A DNA stretch of 19,311 nt from Beroe ovata (GCA_946803715.1 CAMPET010000073.1:1-19311), one strand, 5' to 3'. Positions 12,401 through 19,311 are shown, numbered from the stretch's first letter. A program made the numbers and translations. Notes: generated from the letters alone by a model not told the origin.

Positions 12401-14136
12401 GGTAAGAAAGTGAGGAGGATACTGGAAATAGATAACAAAGTGTGGTGTGGCACAGGACCCTCCATTGCCGTGTGTAACGCACTCAACTACCGAGTTGATG
12501 AGAAGGTGGGCACAGGGCAAACTCAGATTGAGTCTTACGCCCGATAGTACCTACCTATCTGGTCAAATGATTTATCTTCCAATCTCTGTTCAGATCGAGG
12601 TTGTTCTGAACGAGAACGAATGTATCCGTGAAATTGTACACATTGGTGACACGGTTTGGGTCAGCCTGTCCAAGTCTACAAAACTGGTGGTGGTTGCAAC
12701 TCAAACCAAACGTGTTTTGAGAGTCATTTCTCTCAAGGTAATTACAAGCAGGAATCTCCGCTTTGTTTCATTGAAGTCGTTTCAATGTGATAATTATTGG
12801 TGGTTATCTTTCGTTGTTGGTTGGTCATATTAGAGAGCCCGTTTCTTCTTCCCTGTATTGATTAGTCACTGTCCAGGGTTACTTGTTGAGAACTGGTCTA
12901 AGACATGGCCTGGATCTTCAGCAATGTGACCTCTACGTTACCACCATCTTCTACGACGGTGCTCTTATCTGGGTGGGAACTAACATCGGAGTGGTCCTTG
13001 CAATCCGATTCCCTGTCACCGACAACAAGGGTGGGGAACAGTTGCGATGTGCTAAGTTGAGTAGTGCTGACGATGATCTGGTGATCCACAATGGGGACCA
13101 TAACGGAGACCACAATGGAGACCACAATGATATGAACTCTGATGTCATGAGTGACATAAGTCATGATCAGCAATCGTGTGATGGCCGGATTAAGTTTGAC
13201 AAGAGGAGGGGATCATTCCACTTCTCAACTGCGAGATCTGAGTCTCTAGCTCAGAATGGATTGAGTACAGAGGCAGAGGACAGTAATTCGAATAGGGAAC
13301 TTACGAAGGATACGACATTCGATTATTCTGATGATATTGAAATGGAGGAGTCAGGAGTTGTGTCTGATGAATCAGCAGATCAACCAAAACTCAGAAAATC
13401 GGGTAACTATTTGACCAAATCAAACTGTCGGGAATCAATGACTAATGAACGATTCCCACACAAAATATTCTCAGTTTCCGGAACATCAGTCATATCTGAT
13501 GAGACAGAAGAAATGCTTGCCTCATTTGATATTGATGCAGCAGCTGCAAAGCAAGTGGAAAATCTTAATGAGGAACACATACTGTTCTCTATCTATGGCA
13601 ATCAGGTGAAGCAAATTTTATTGTTATAAATTCCACAAATAAAAGTCTGAACTTTTGATTTGAATCCATGTTTCATTGAATGTGATTCCATGAACACAAG
13701 CTTCACACGAATAACGAGAGACAAATACCTATGTCCCAGGGTCCAGTTAACCGTTTCTGTAATGTTCTTGGGGATGAAGAATTACCATCACTGTTATGTG
13801 GCTCTGGTATTGGCTTTGATGATTATGAAGTGAAAGGTAAGGATGGATCACTGATGCTGGTATAAGCTATAGTCTAAGAGTTGGGATGTTGAGTATAGAA
13901 ATGAACTTTGAATTGACCAGTACACAACAATAAGTTATGGTTGATTTATGGCATTGATAGTGGGTGTCTACTTGAACTTGTTCTATTAATAATGTTCTTC
14001 ACTATTAGATACCTAGTTGTAATTATGACATAAACCTTCAGGACTAAAGTCAGCTCGAAGAAAAGACTGTATTGAAGCAAACTCTGAAAATGATCCAAAA
14101 CTGCTTGCTCAGCTATTAATTTGGAGCTATAACTGA
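3..14136 (+). CDS. MAPK8IP3/SPAG9: JIP3/JIP4-family scaffold protein, 31 exons, 5' end missing
   Basis: JIP3/JIP4 proteins are cytoplasmic adaptors that tie kinesin-1 and dynein/dynactin to vesicles and hold JNK-cascade kinases. Exons read from the sequence: 3-47, 281-383, 586-725, 965-1066, 1360-1506, 1828-1959, 2320-2427, 2671-2794, 3143-3198, ~3464-3529, 6645-6795, 7007-7046, 7176-7284, 7683-7802, 7916-8072, 8250-8379, 8587-8706, 8881-8960, 9534-9659, 9983-10088, 10266-10447, 10693-10800, 11062-11287, 11490-11661, 11850-11992, 12182-12315, 12402-12505, 12594-12737, 12877-13605, 13740-13836, 14042-14136. All phases agree and no stop occurs before TGA at 14134. Summed length is 4296 nt (1431 codons plus stop); human JIP3 is about 1340 aa, so this protein is longer even without its N-terminus. 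Family assignment rests on the C-terminal half. That exons 3-3529 belong to the same gene is inferred from phase and from coiled-coil continuity across the 3.1 kb intron; two adjacent genes remain possible. Confidence 0.85.
1281..1346. repeat. 20-bp tandem repeat with internal palindromes, intronic
   Basis: Three consecutive near-identical copies of cgtgtgatcacgcgatgaca (1281-1300, 1301-1320, 1321-1340) and a partial fourth (cgtgtg). Copies two and three differ from the first by one or two bases. The unit holds the palindromes GTGATCAC and CACGTG. It lies in an intron and ends about 15 bp before the acceptor at 1359. Confidence 0.9.
1507..1827 (+). other. intron with degenerate minisatellite
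   Basis: Intron between two coiled-coil exons. From 1527 to about 1616 it consists of degenerate repeats built from CCTGGGTTGGTT and TTTAGCCCTGG units. These read through in the preceding exon's frame for a while (poly Leu/Gly/Cys), which is repeat read-through rather than coding. The rest shows nothing recognisable. Confidence 0.7.
2671..3529 (+). CDS. MAPK8IP3/SPAG9: JIP-like gene, Ser/Pro linker and return to coiled coil
   Basis: Exons 2671-2794, 3143-3198 and about 3464-3529. The first encodes a low-complexity Ser/Pro/Thr stretch (ENPSPSSSPARTSTPRR) with several SP/TP sites, as expected of a proline-directed kinase scaffold, then a DSVHHELSLQDELDM segment that loosely resembles the TDSLYHELS region of vertebrate JIP3. 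The second is short and acidic (PDERRGSANDELEMK). The third restarts a helix (SSLREEMKTMSSKIVEQRSQ) that runs smoothly into LEAYEEQRGMMEDEHMKMAE of the next exon at 6645. The acceptor of the third exon is not visible: sequence just before it is a poly-G tract ending in an ambiguous base at 3459, so its left edge is uncertain by a few bases. Confidence 0.6.
2795..3142. repeat. intronic palindrome-rich repeat, TAGTGGACCGG family
   Basis: The intron is dominated by copies of TAGTGGACCGGTCCAC at about 2803-2818, 2831-2848 and 2878-2890, with weaker copies near 2917 and 2953. The copy at 2831-2848, TAGTGGACCGGTCCACTA, is a perfect 18-bp palindrome. It sits inside a second perfect inverted pair, CTACTGTAGTG (2825-2835) and CACTACAGTAG (2851-2861). 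Confidence 0.85.
3363..3459. repeat. poly-G tract ending in an ambiguous base
   Basis: 63 consecutive G (3363-3425), one T (3426), 32 more G (3427-3458), then N (3459). It sits immediately before the coding exon at about 3464, where a splice acceptor should be. It may be a real G-run extended by sequencing or assembly error, or an artefact at a contig join. Confidence 0.95.
3985..4169. repeat. two direct repeat copies of about 65 bp and one partial
   Basis: Copy one is 3985-4049 and copy two 4106-4169. Both begin CAACTCCCGAGCTCCGAG, continue with TTAATTATCTACTTCTA and end with TCCTATCA. A truncated copy (ATTCCGAGCTCCGAGTGAAAT, shown in part at 4051-4071) lies between them. Length and spacing suggest an old local duplication or repeat relic. 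Confidence 0.85.
4287..4406. repeat. tandem duplication of about 54 bp, CAGTG-rich
   Basis: 4287-4340 and 4353-4406 share GTGGCGCTGCAGTACAGTG, ACTGCAGTGCTTTTCAG and ATGATTG in the same order. They differ by a 9-bp insertion in each (AATTCAGTG in the second, TAACTGCAG in the first). The segment is itself composed of CAGTG/CTGCAG sub-repeats. Confidence 0.85.
4429..4641 (-). CDS. candidate first exon of an antisense gene inside the long intron
   Basis: On the minus strand an ATG at 4641 opens 71 codons and then meets a strong donor, GCAG-GTAAGTG, ending the exon at about 4429. The product begins MAKIEATAPGSYCTRERSD and contains four cysteines in the last third (RACIYPKFGL, KVCCAHCLNY). A 16-bp tandem repeat (GCTACTGCACCAGGGA twice) lies near its start. 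I recognise no family and found no convincing second exon. It may be a nested gene, a repeat-derived ORF or chance. Confidence 0.25.
5227..5470. repeat. degenerate TGTTACACTTATG minisatellite
   Basis: About fifteen diverged copies of a 10-13 bp unit close to ATGTTACACTTT/ACATTATG, spaced irregularly through about 245 bp of intron. One frame stays open (repeating Met-Leu-His) only because the unit lacks a stop in that frame. Confidence 0.75.
5843..6025 (+). CDS. small ORF with one predicted membrane segment, uncertain
   Basis: Starting at ATG 5843 (or 5855 or 5870) the frame encodes a polar N-terminus, then YLVGGLVFCLAGTLLLVFEA, about 20 hydrophobic residues, then a basic stop-transfer-like KRRYQ and a polar tail ending at TAA. 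This is the layout of a small single-pass protein. It does not resemble the JIP RH1 domain. No ribosome-entry or promoter signal is visible, and a GTTTGT donor-like site at about 6010 could make it an exon. It lies inside the 3.1 kb intron. The family is not recognised. Confidence 0.25.
   Translation: MIDHMTADNMSTSPALYEYLVGGLVFCLAGTLLLVFEAVKRRYQISDDRSTAAEQRVCLS
6645..7802 (+). CDS. MAPK8IP3/SPAG9: JIP-like gene, leucine-zipper coiled coil
   Basis: Exons 6645-6795, 7007-7046, 7176-7284 and 7683-7802. After a basic helix end (RDSRSRRSFRKT) and a polar loop, the segment NLFDENMQLIKEKQELFKKY aligns by eye with the NLLLENSQLLETKNAL segment that opens the JIP3/4 leucine zipper, the kinesin light chain, p150-glued and ARF6 interaction region in vertebrates. 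The helix continues through LEVERKLKDQKTDAETKLKRLE and VLSEQLRDVQVKHDRLKCLY. The 40-nt exon 7007-7046 is confirmed by phase: it takes one base from the previous exon and donates two to the next. Partner binding is inferred from family position only. Confidence 0.75.
7285..7682 (+). other. intron, no recognisable content
   Basis: Intron between coiled-coil exons, with donor GTTTGG and acceptor CTAG. Short open frames are present on both strands, but none has splice signals or a composition that suggests coding. No repeat was seen. Confidence 0.7.
7916..8072 (+). CDS. MAPK8IP3/SPAG9: JIP-like gene, RH2-type helical segment
   Basis: Single exon with the sequence LKYRRSEVETLLRDRTEMRT followed by a hydrophobic-heptad helix. 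It lines up with the [20 protein letters not shown] segment of JIP3/4 RH2, the Rab36/RILP-type effector domain. The R-x-E-V-x-x-L-L pattern, the charged turn and the following helix all occur in the same order. The exon begins after acceptor CAG at 7913-7915 and leaves one base (G) for the next exon. Binding of a specific Rab GTPase cannot be read from the sequence. Confidence 0.75.
8250..11287 (+). CDS. MAPK8IP3/SPAG9: JIP-like gene, central linker with JIP-specific conserved segment
   Basis: Exons 8250-8379, 8587-8706, 8881-8960, 9534-9659, 9983-10088, 10266-10447, 10693-10800 and 11062-11287. The first two are Gly/Arg- then Arg/Lys/Ser-rich and replace the poorly conserved linker after RH2. 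Exon 8881 encodes ELKELSSVPRKISNGWTYSP, matching the VREHV...GRLQACGWSLP block of JIP3. Exon 9534 encodes ALVPVYSKLLMIDERPQRVV and CSSFVPSW, matching the VPVPVYCRPLVEKDP...LWCAAGVNLSGW block that precedes the propeller. Later exons are Ser-rich (STRSIESKDSVRSSMSMDGR) and then Ala/Glu-rich with an AESEAESEAEA run. Low complexity and SP/RS content suggest a disordered, phosphorylated linker. Confidence 0.8.
8961..9533 (+). other. intron, no recognisable content
   Basis: AT-rich intron between the exon ending in the GWTYSPT motif and the exon beginning IFSSGLPALVPV. An open frame from 8891 runs on into it as read-through past the GTAGTA donor. No repeats or structured elements were noticed. Confidence 0.7.
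9660..9982 (+). other. intron with alternative in-frame acceptor
   Basis: The intron ends either at CAG 9884-9886 or at CACAG before 9983. Both give the same phase, and the 96-nt difference encodes 32 residues (KMVRVRTYSSFTAEELLNSN and so on) without a stop. The second site is preceded by the better pyrimidine tract (TTTATTTTTCTCACAG) and was used in the model. Confidence 0.55.
11490..14136 (+). CDS. MAPK8IP3/SPAG9: JIP-like gene, C-terminal WD40-type beta-propeller and stop
   Basis: Eight exons from 11490 carry the repeating W-x-G-T/S blade signature of the JIP3/4 C-terminus: LWVVTCTEDSS (11503), AWFGTSDGRLFILEL (11904), RVFVSLHNGALIVYTR, KVWCGTGPSIAVC, TVWVSLSKSTKLVV, LIWVGTNIGVVLAIRFP, and finally LLCGSGIGFDDYEV. 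These align in order with human JIP3 blocks such as VWCGYKNKVHVI, VWVSIRLDSTLRLY and LWVGTGNGVVISIPL. The protein ends LLAQLLIWSYN, equivalent to the terminal HIIVWQV strand, so the stop at 14134-14136 is natural. The 729-nt exon 12877-13605 carries an acidic insertion of about 185 residues, including three HNGD repeats, between the blade ending in RFP and the last blade. Confidence 0.92.
13638..13643 (+). promoter_or_regulatory. AATAAA in the penultimate-but-one intron, possible early poly(A) site
   Basis: If the donor at 13606 is ignored, the frame continues through VKQILLL to TAA at 13627-13629, with AATAAA 9 bp later. A transcript ended here would lack the last propeller blade. Confidence 0.3.
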
Positions 14137-14452
14137 AGATGATAGTACAATTATTGTTTAACATCCCCTTATGGGGTTGAGTAATGACAAACTTATTGGA
14201 AATTTGAATATTAATGGAGAAAGAAATGACCTTGAGTTCCCAGTTTCTGATAAACCTTTATTACAGCTTAAAGTTAGCAGTAATTTTTAATTGCATGTTT
14301 TCTTTTTGAAAATTTGAATAGATTCACAATTAGTGATAACTGTTAATCAATTGATTGCTTAAAACACCGATTGAAAAAAATGTGTGTTTAGTACTCAGAC
14401 ATAATGAAGTATAAGCTAGAAATCCGAATCATAGGTCACACCAACGAAAATT

Positions 14453-14458
14453 ATTAAA
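14453..14458 (+). terminator. possible poly(A) signal ATTAAA for the JIP-like gene
   Basis: ATTAAA lies about 320 bp after the stop codon at 14136. The intervening AT-rich stretch has no ORF and would be 3' UTR. No canonical AATAAA was seen between them, so the assignment is weak. Confidence 0.25.
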
Positions 14459-14554
14459 TTAGTGATGATATCAAGGGTTTATTCATCATTCATTGTGCAT
14501 GGCTATGATACGACTTTGCAGTAATCAAATAATACAGACGCGCCCTTTATAACT

Positions 14555-14633
14555 TTGCCGGATTTTATCTGTACGTCCACTGTTTCTTGCGCGCCGCGCG
14601 CAAGAAACCTAGTGGACAGATAACATCCGGCAA
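14555..14633. mobile_element. 79-bp foldback MITE with 8-bp target duplication
   Basis: The whole element is an imperfect palindrome: it starts TTGCCGGATTTTATCTGT and ends ACAGATAACATCCGGCAA. The arms meet at a GCGCGCCGCGCGC centre flanked by TTTCTTG and CAAGAAA. It is bounded by identical direct repeats TTATAACT at 14547-14554 and 14634-14641. An 8-bp duplication is typical of hAT and some related DNA transposons, so this is best read as a non-autonomous element. It has no coding capacity. Confidence 0.85.
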
Positions 14634-16184
14634 TTATAACTCAGAGAACGGAGCAACACAACGCTTGTGGAAACGATTATCTGGATCATGATCAGTGGAT
14701 CACAGAGCTATGCACGCGCGCGGCGGCTTCTTACAATTTAGCAATTTTATACTAATTTTTGATGCTGTCGTAGCTAACTAGTTTGCTGCGCGCGCGTACG
14801 TGCAAGTGAGCAAATTGATTTCTGCATGTTCCGTTCATTTGCCATGTCCAATGCATGGGCAATGCTTGGCCCAGCTACCGCGCGCGCAATGAAATTCTTG
14901 ACAGGGGCTATCATCGACAGCCAACATGTGATTTGCCAGATGTTATTTATCTGTCCTCTGTTTTTTGCGCGCGCGTAAAATGCAGAGCACAGATAACATC
15001 CGGCAACTTGTGATAACTAACTGATAATACAAATCATTTTGCCAAGATTATCAATAATGAATAAGCATAAGTCACTAACTAATAAACGTGATTATCTCAT
15101 TTTTATCTCTTCATATGAGAAAACTCTGGCGAGAAACATGCAGCAGGGTTGTTCAAATTCAGTAGTAAGTTTTGTCAGGGGAAGCAGTCGTCAAAGCTTG
15201 TCTAGTTTGAATTGACGAATTGCTGTTTATGTTTCTTATTCTTTTGTGGTCACCTGTTTCTGGTCTCAGTAGGATCTGAAACATAATTGCTAGGTCCCCA
15301 GAGGCAAACACCTGCTAGTCAACCCCAAGGACTCCCAATCATATACCAAAATAATATTTATCATAGGATAAGACTGCAACTAAACACGGGAGTCTAGGGT
15401 CAGTTGCCACCAACAGCAGTGCAAACTCAGAGAGTAGGCAGGGACTACTGCTGAGGCCAGGCTGGTTATGTTTACTGTTATCACAGTAAGGCAGTTGTAT
15501 AAGACATGTGACTCACATGATGTGAGCAATATGAGCTGGGATAGGGATGAGGATGTTTTAGGCTGGGGCAGAATGCTTCTCATTAGGTGAGATTAAGTGA
15601 TATTAGGTAGATTAAGACAAGATCCATGGTAAAGTAGGAAATCATGAAAGTGGTGACATTTCATTGAACAAAGTTAAAATTCACATATAATAGGTTCACA
15701 TAGAGAAGGAGACCCTTTTACATCATATGAAACTACTAATATTTGAACACTTTTGCCTCAAACTTTTGATCCAATGACACACAGGAGCTTCATTTTAAGC
15801 ACAACAGTAAAACAAATTGTTTCAAACAAATTGTTAGTAAAACAAAGCAGGGGTCTGGGGGTGGAGCCCCTAGAAGCCACATATTTTTCACCTTCGTTTG
15901 GTCAAGGAAAAACATTTGGCTGGAGATATTTTGTAAGCGTCCAGGATTGCATTTCCTAGAAGATACACCATTTTGGCTTTGGAATTTTAAATATCTGCAA
16001 AATTGCATTCCTATTTTGACTGATTACCCTATTATATTATATTGTAGGCTTAGCTACCAAACTTAATAACCCCAGGCTCCAGAGGGGTTTGGTTCACATT
16101 TTACTAACTCTGTAACCCCCATTTCATTGTTTGAACAGCTTATGGTCAAATGATTGATGATACTACGGTAAATTAGAATGAAAC
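14634..16184. other. intergenic region
   Basis: Between the JIP-like gene and the TLDc gene. 14700-14890 holds several CGCGCG runs in otherwise AT-rich DNA, and a short imperfect palindrome (TTGCCATG...CATGGGCAA) near 14840-14863. 15848-15873 holds a G-rich stretch ending in GGAGCCCCTAG, which looks like a dispersed-repeat relic. TATTATATTATA near 16030-16045, about 140 bp before the next start codon, could be a TATA-like element. No coding region is supported. Confidence 0.6.
14933..15006. mobile_element. second copy of the same foldback MITE family
   Basis: 74 bp, starting TTGCCAGATGTTAT and ending ACAGATAACATCCGGCAA, with a GCGCGCGCG centre. The last 18 bases are identical to those of the element at 14555-14633. 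Flanks are CATGTGAT (14925-14932) and CTTGTGAT (15007-15014), an 8-bp target duplication with one mismatch. The more diverged arms and duplication suggest an older insertion. Confidence 0.8.
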
Positions 16185-18069
16185 ATGTCATGGCTGTGGG
16201 GTTCGAAGCAAAAGCGCAAGAAAACTGAATTGAGGAAGAATGAGGCAAAAAAGGCCGTGCCAAACCAACCTGAAAGGACTTCCCTCTTGGATAGGGTAAC
16301 CTATATTCTGCTTCCACATGATCAAATTATTGAACTCAATTATTCAATAAGAACATTTTCTCTGATGAGTCCTTGGAAGCATTGAACCCAACCTGTAAAT
16401 CCTCAGATAGATGACCAGTACGTTGAAGAGATTGAGCTGATGCACGATTCCCGCCTTTTTGGACCTGAAGATCCTAAAAAGGTGAGATAATAGAGAATGG
16501 TATTAAGTATCTGTGGGAGGGTTCCCTTATGTTTTTGACAGCGTTTCTGTATTTTCATTGGTTGTATATTTGTCCTCATTGGTCAATCGCTGTCAAGTGA
16601 TCAAAAACATTTGGGACCCCTCCACAAGAAAACCATTCCTACAGGTATTAGGTAGTGGTACTGGTTTTCATAGCTTGTTCAGAATGAATTGCTAGCATCC
16701 TAGGCTAGTTGATTTATATCGAATCAAGAAACCACTTTAATTTTTAGCAGTTAACTCTAGGAGTCAGGTTGGACTTGGTATGCTTTAAGTTTCTCTGTTG
16801 GAAAAACTCACTGATTTTAACAGCAACCCCAGTAACCCCTCTCATATGCCAGCTGTCAGAATATTTGCCAGCCCGTGTATACGGGTGCAAGTGGAAGATG
16901 ATTTACAGCACATTCAGTCATGGGATCAGCAGTTCAACACTCCTTCGGGCAAGCAGGGTAGGTATACATATATGACAGCTGTGGTAGCTGGTAATGCAAT
17001 TCAAGCTTTAGTATTGGTTGTTATGAATCTGTGAACAAGACATGGGAAAACAGCCAAAAGCAGAGACACTTAAAATTGTCATTGTATATGATTTATCGTA
17101 TCGTTCTTACCATCAATCGCTATACCGATGTGTTGAACTAGCATATTTATTCAGGGTTGCTTGGATAAAACGAGCAAGCAGTTCATAGGATCCAAATACT
17201 TTAATCCCCCGCCGAGCATATTTCAATGAGCAAAAATTGCCCAGCACCCTCTTTTGCCGGCCGCCCAGTACAAATACATGTGCTCTAAAATAAACCTACG
17301 CTTCTACTGCTTGATGGTCCAATTTGACCATAACTGGAATTTTGTTTGTTTGATGTTTTGTCATTTCTAAGAAATCAACTGTTTTCGCATCTGCTCAGGA
17401 GTGCGGTGGTCCAAATCTACTTATCATAAAAGATTTCATGGGATACGTGAGTTTTTGCATTGCACTAATTTATTCTCTGGAATCCACAGACATAAATTGC
17501 GATCATTGATTTAAAGAGCAATTACTTAATTACTCTCTATAATAGACAGAAATTTTCTCGTAGAATGACGCCATTGGCAGACAATGGGTAGTTTATTCAA
17601 TTTGCACTTTTCCCAGGTTTTCGGTGCATTCGCTTCTCATCCGTGGGATAATCCGGAACCCAAGTTTTACGGAAACGGCGAGTGTTTCCTCTTCACCCTC
17701 CATCCTGAGTTAGTATTAGTGTGAACAAGTGGGGATATCTTTGCTTTGACCACTCTGTCACAGAAATTGATAGCCTATTCACATTGCTATGATATGGTTG
17801 CTGTGGGAACTGGTAAGGTTGCTATGGCGTGGTTCCTGTTGCTATAGGTCTAGAGAAATGGCAGTATTCACCTCTATTGATTGTGCTAACGGATCATGAA
17901 ATTTCATGAAGACAAACCTCCTACATTCCATTTTACATCCATCTACATTCCATCGTATGATTCCTACTGAACCCGATCCCTGTTTCAGTTTCGGTATATA
18001 CAAGTGGAGTAATGAGAACTGCTACTGTCAGATGATTGAGAATAACAGGATTATCATGGGGGGTGGCAG
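16185..18069 (+). CDS. TLDc-domain protein, OXR1/NCOA7-like, six 5' exons, 3' end missing
   Basis: TLDc proteins protect against oxidative stress and in known members bind and regulate the V-ATPase; the domain has no established catalytic residues. Exons: 16185-16295, 16407-16481, 16751-16957, 17399-17446, 17617-17708, 17989-18069, all phase-compatible. The start ATG has an in-frame TGA six bases upstream. The N-terminus is basic (SKQKRKKTELRKNEAKK), then acidic. The TLDc core follows in order: LSEYLPARVYGCKWKMIYST, GPNLLIIKDFMGYVFGAFAS, FYGNGECFLFTLHPDFGIYK, and WSNENCYCQ ending in IIMGGGR. These match the OXR1 blocks LPPRTIGYPWTLVY, VFGALAS, FYGTGETFVFTF and EVFKWTGDN. The remaining G-GLWLD and C-terminal EVW part is beyond the window. 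The protein is short before the domain, nearer TLDC2-type forms than long OXR1. The left edge of the third exon (16751) is the least certain. Confidence 0.85.
16958..17398 (+). other. intron of the TLDc gene
   Basis: It separates the LPAR...YST exon from the GGPNLLIIKD exon, with donor GTAGGT and acceptor CTCAG. No repeats or other open frames of note. Confidence 0.75.
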
Positions 18070-19311
18070 GTAATACACCCGCCGCGCGCAACACGTGCAA
18101 ATTGCGCGCGCCGCTTACCACGTGCAAATCGCGCTCGCGGCTCATCACTCATAAGTGTCGCACAAGTCGGCTGCTACTTTATAACGCATCACAGTTTCAC
18201 CACTTTAGCACTTCTGTAGCACTGCTGTAGCACTCATTCATAGTTTCGAATTAACTTGAATTTCGTGTTCTCGTCCTGAGCTATAAACCTGTCAATACTC
18301 GATAATCTTATCGCATATTTGTGTGTATGGAGTTGTCAAAATGAAGCTGTTAACGGTTTCAGTTTTAACTAGCACCCATTGGCACTTTGTTCAGCGTGAT
18401 ATGTAGTACTACAGAAAATATTTGTACATTGAGCTAAAAATAACTCATAGTTTTTCTGTGTGAAAGCACTTTTGCGATGTATTGTGCTCCGTGTGATGAA
18501 TGCGTTCACAAATCACACACGCAAAATCTGTGCTCTAAAAATGAGGTCAAATTCCGCCGTGATTAATTAGACGCTATAAGTGTCGTGAAGCTATTAACTT
18601 CACAAAACCCCATTTTTTGTTTATACAATCAAATAATTTGAGATCTACAGATTAGTTGGTGTATGTCATACTGAAACGTTTTTGACTCCCTGTTTGATTC
18701 GTCGCATCTGCGACTTATCAGAAATTCGGAAATTTTGATCTCTCATACGACTTCTACATAGCACCCCGATATTCCAACTCAAACGCTCCTAATGCTTGAT
18801 AATGTTTTAATGCTTGAAAATGTAATAATACAAGAGCCAAGATTTACTGCCATAAACAGTACCATTTTGTCGTGTTCCACTATTTCTCATTTCTCAATTC
18901 ATCTCGTGTTATTCTCAACAGTCACGGTTTGAACTCAATCTCAAAATTCAAACTTCAATTACAGAGCGAACATTGGTGCCTAGCCAATTATCTGCCTTAC
19001 TTTTGGCAGAGTTTCACGCGTATCTGGATGGCGCGAGATTATTTTTTCAGCGATACTGGCGCGTCGATACAAATTATAGATTCACGGCTCCATAAACTAG
19101 CGATTTCGACGATTCTAATACGATAGGATAGCTCTCGGAAATTTCCTTGGGGTTACGAGAGCTCTCGGATTGCGCAAATCCCAGCGCCTCTCAGAGATCG
19201 CTCGGACACCCCTCGTATCACACCAGGATTTATCCCGTTTACCCCTCGTTTCCCCACGTTTACAAAATATCCGAGAGGCGATCGGATTTTTCAAATCCCA
19301 GCGCCTCTCGG
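18070..19311 (+). other. intron or downstream sequence of the TLDc gene
   Basis: Donor GTAATA follows the GGG codons of the domain. I found no continuation of the TLDc domain (no GLWLD-like or TF-N motif) in any frame, so the next exon should lie to the right. 18093-18113 and 18120-18140 are two copies of an ACGTGCAAATYGCGCKCG unit. The last 180 bases are a palindromic repeat. Confidence 0.55.
19132..19311. repeat. palindromic GC-rich repeat cut by the window edge
   Basis: CCGAGAGGCG (19271-19280) and CGCCTCTCGG (19302-19311) are a perfect inverted pair around a second pair GGATTT/AAATCC, making one compact hairpin. CAAATCCCAGCGCCTCTC also occurs about 100 bp earlier, at about 19175-19192, after CTCTCGGATTGCG. 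CTCTCGG appears again at 19132 and 19153. The layout suggests a tandem or nested foldback element whose right end is outside the window. Confidence 0.8.

Noticed and set aside
15753-16008. Opposed 68- and 72-codon ORFs upstream of the TLDc gene
   Set aside because: No start or splice context, overlapping on both strands, and the G-rich core looks like a dispersed-repeat fragment.
18872-19126. 84-codon + strand ORF tested as the next TLDc exon
   Set aside because: It contains none of the remaining TLDc motifs and does not follow an acceptor in the required phase.

Overview
The window is eukaryotic and almost certainly animal. Coding information is split into many short exons with clean GT-AG junctions and short, AT-richer introns full of simple repeats and small foldback elements. 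Two protein-coding genes are supported, both on the + strand. The compact genes, moderate GC and strong divergence from vertebrate sequences suggest an early-branching invertebrate such as a sponge. That placement is an inference; only the gene families are well supported.

Positions 1-14136 hold nearly all of one long gene, the orthologue of the kinesin/dynein and JNK-pathway scaffold JIP3/JIP4 (MAPK8IP3/SPAG9; sunday driver in flies, UNC-16 in worms). I could chain 31 exons in which every reading phase agrees across every junction. They give 1431 codons and a stop at 14134-14136. The order is a long coiled coil (3-2427), a Ser/Pro-rich linker (2671-3529), a coiled-coil/leucine-zipper block (6645-7802), an RH2-like helix pair (7916-8072), a disordered linker that includes a JIP-typical segment (8250-11287), and a C-terminal beta-propeller (11490-14136). 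The RH1 domain and the start codon lie upstream of the window. A 3.1 kb intron (3530-6644) holds several repeat families, a candidate minus-strand exon and a small membrane-segment ORF.

Positions 14137-16184 form the intergenic region. Its clearest content is two short foldback transposons (74 and 79 bp). They share terminal sequence and are each flanked by an 8-bp target duplication.

Positions 16185-18069 hold the 5' six exons of a second gene, encoding a TLDc-domain protein of the OXR1/NCOA7 type (oxidation resistance, V-ATPase association in known members). It runs off the right edge; 18070-19311 is probably intron and ends inside another palindromic repeat. No functional link between the two genes can be read from the sequence. 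No rRNA, tRNA, CRISPR array or virus-like gene was seen.
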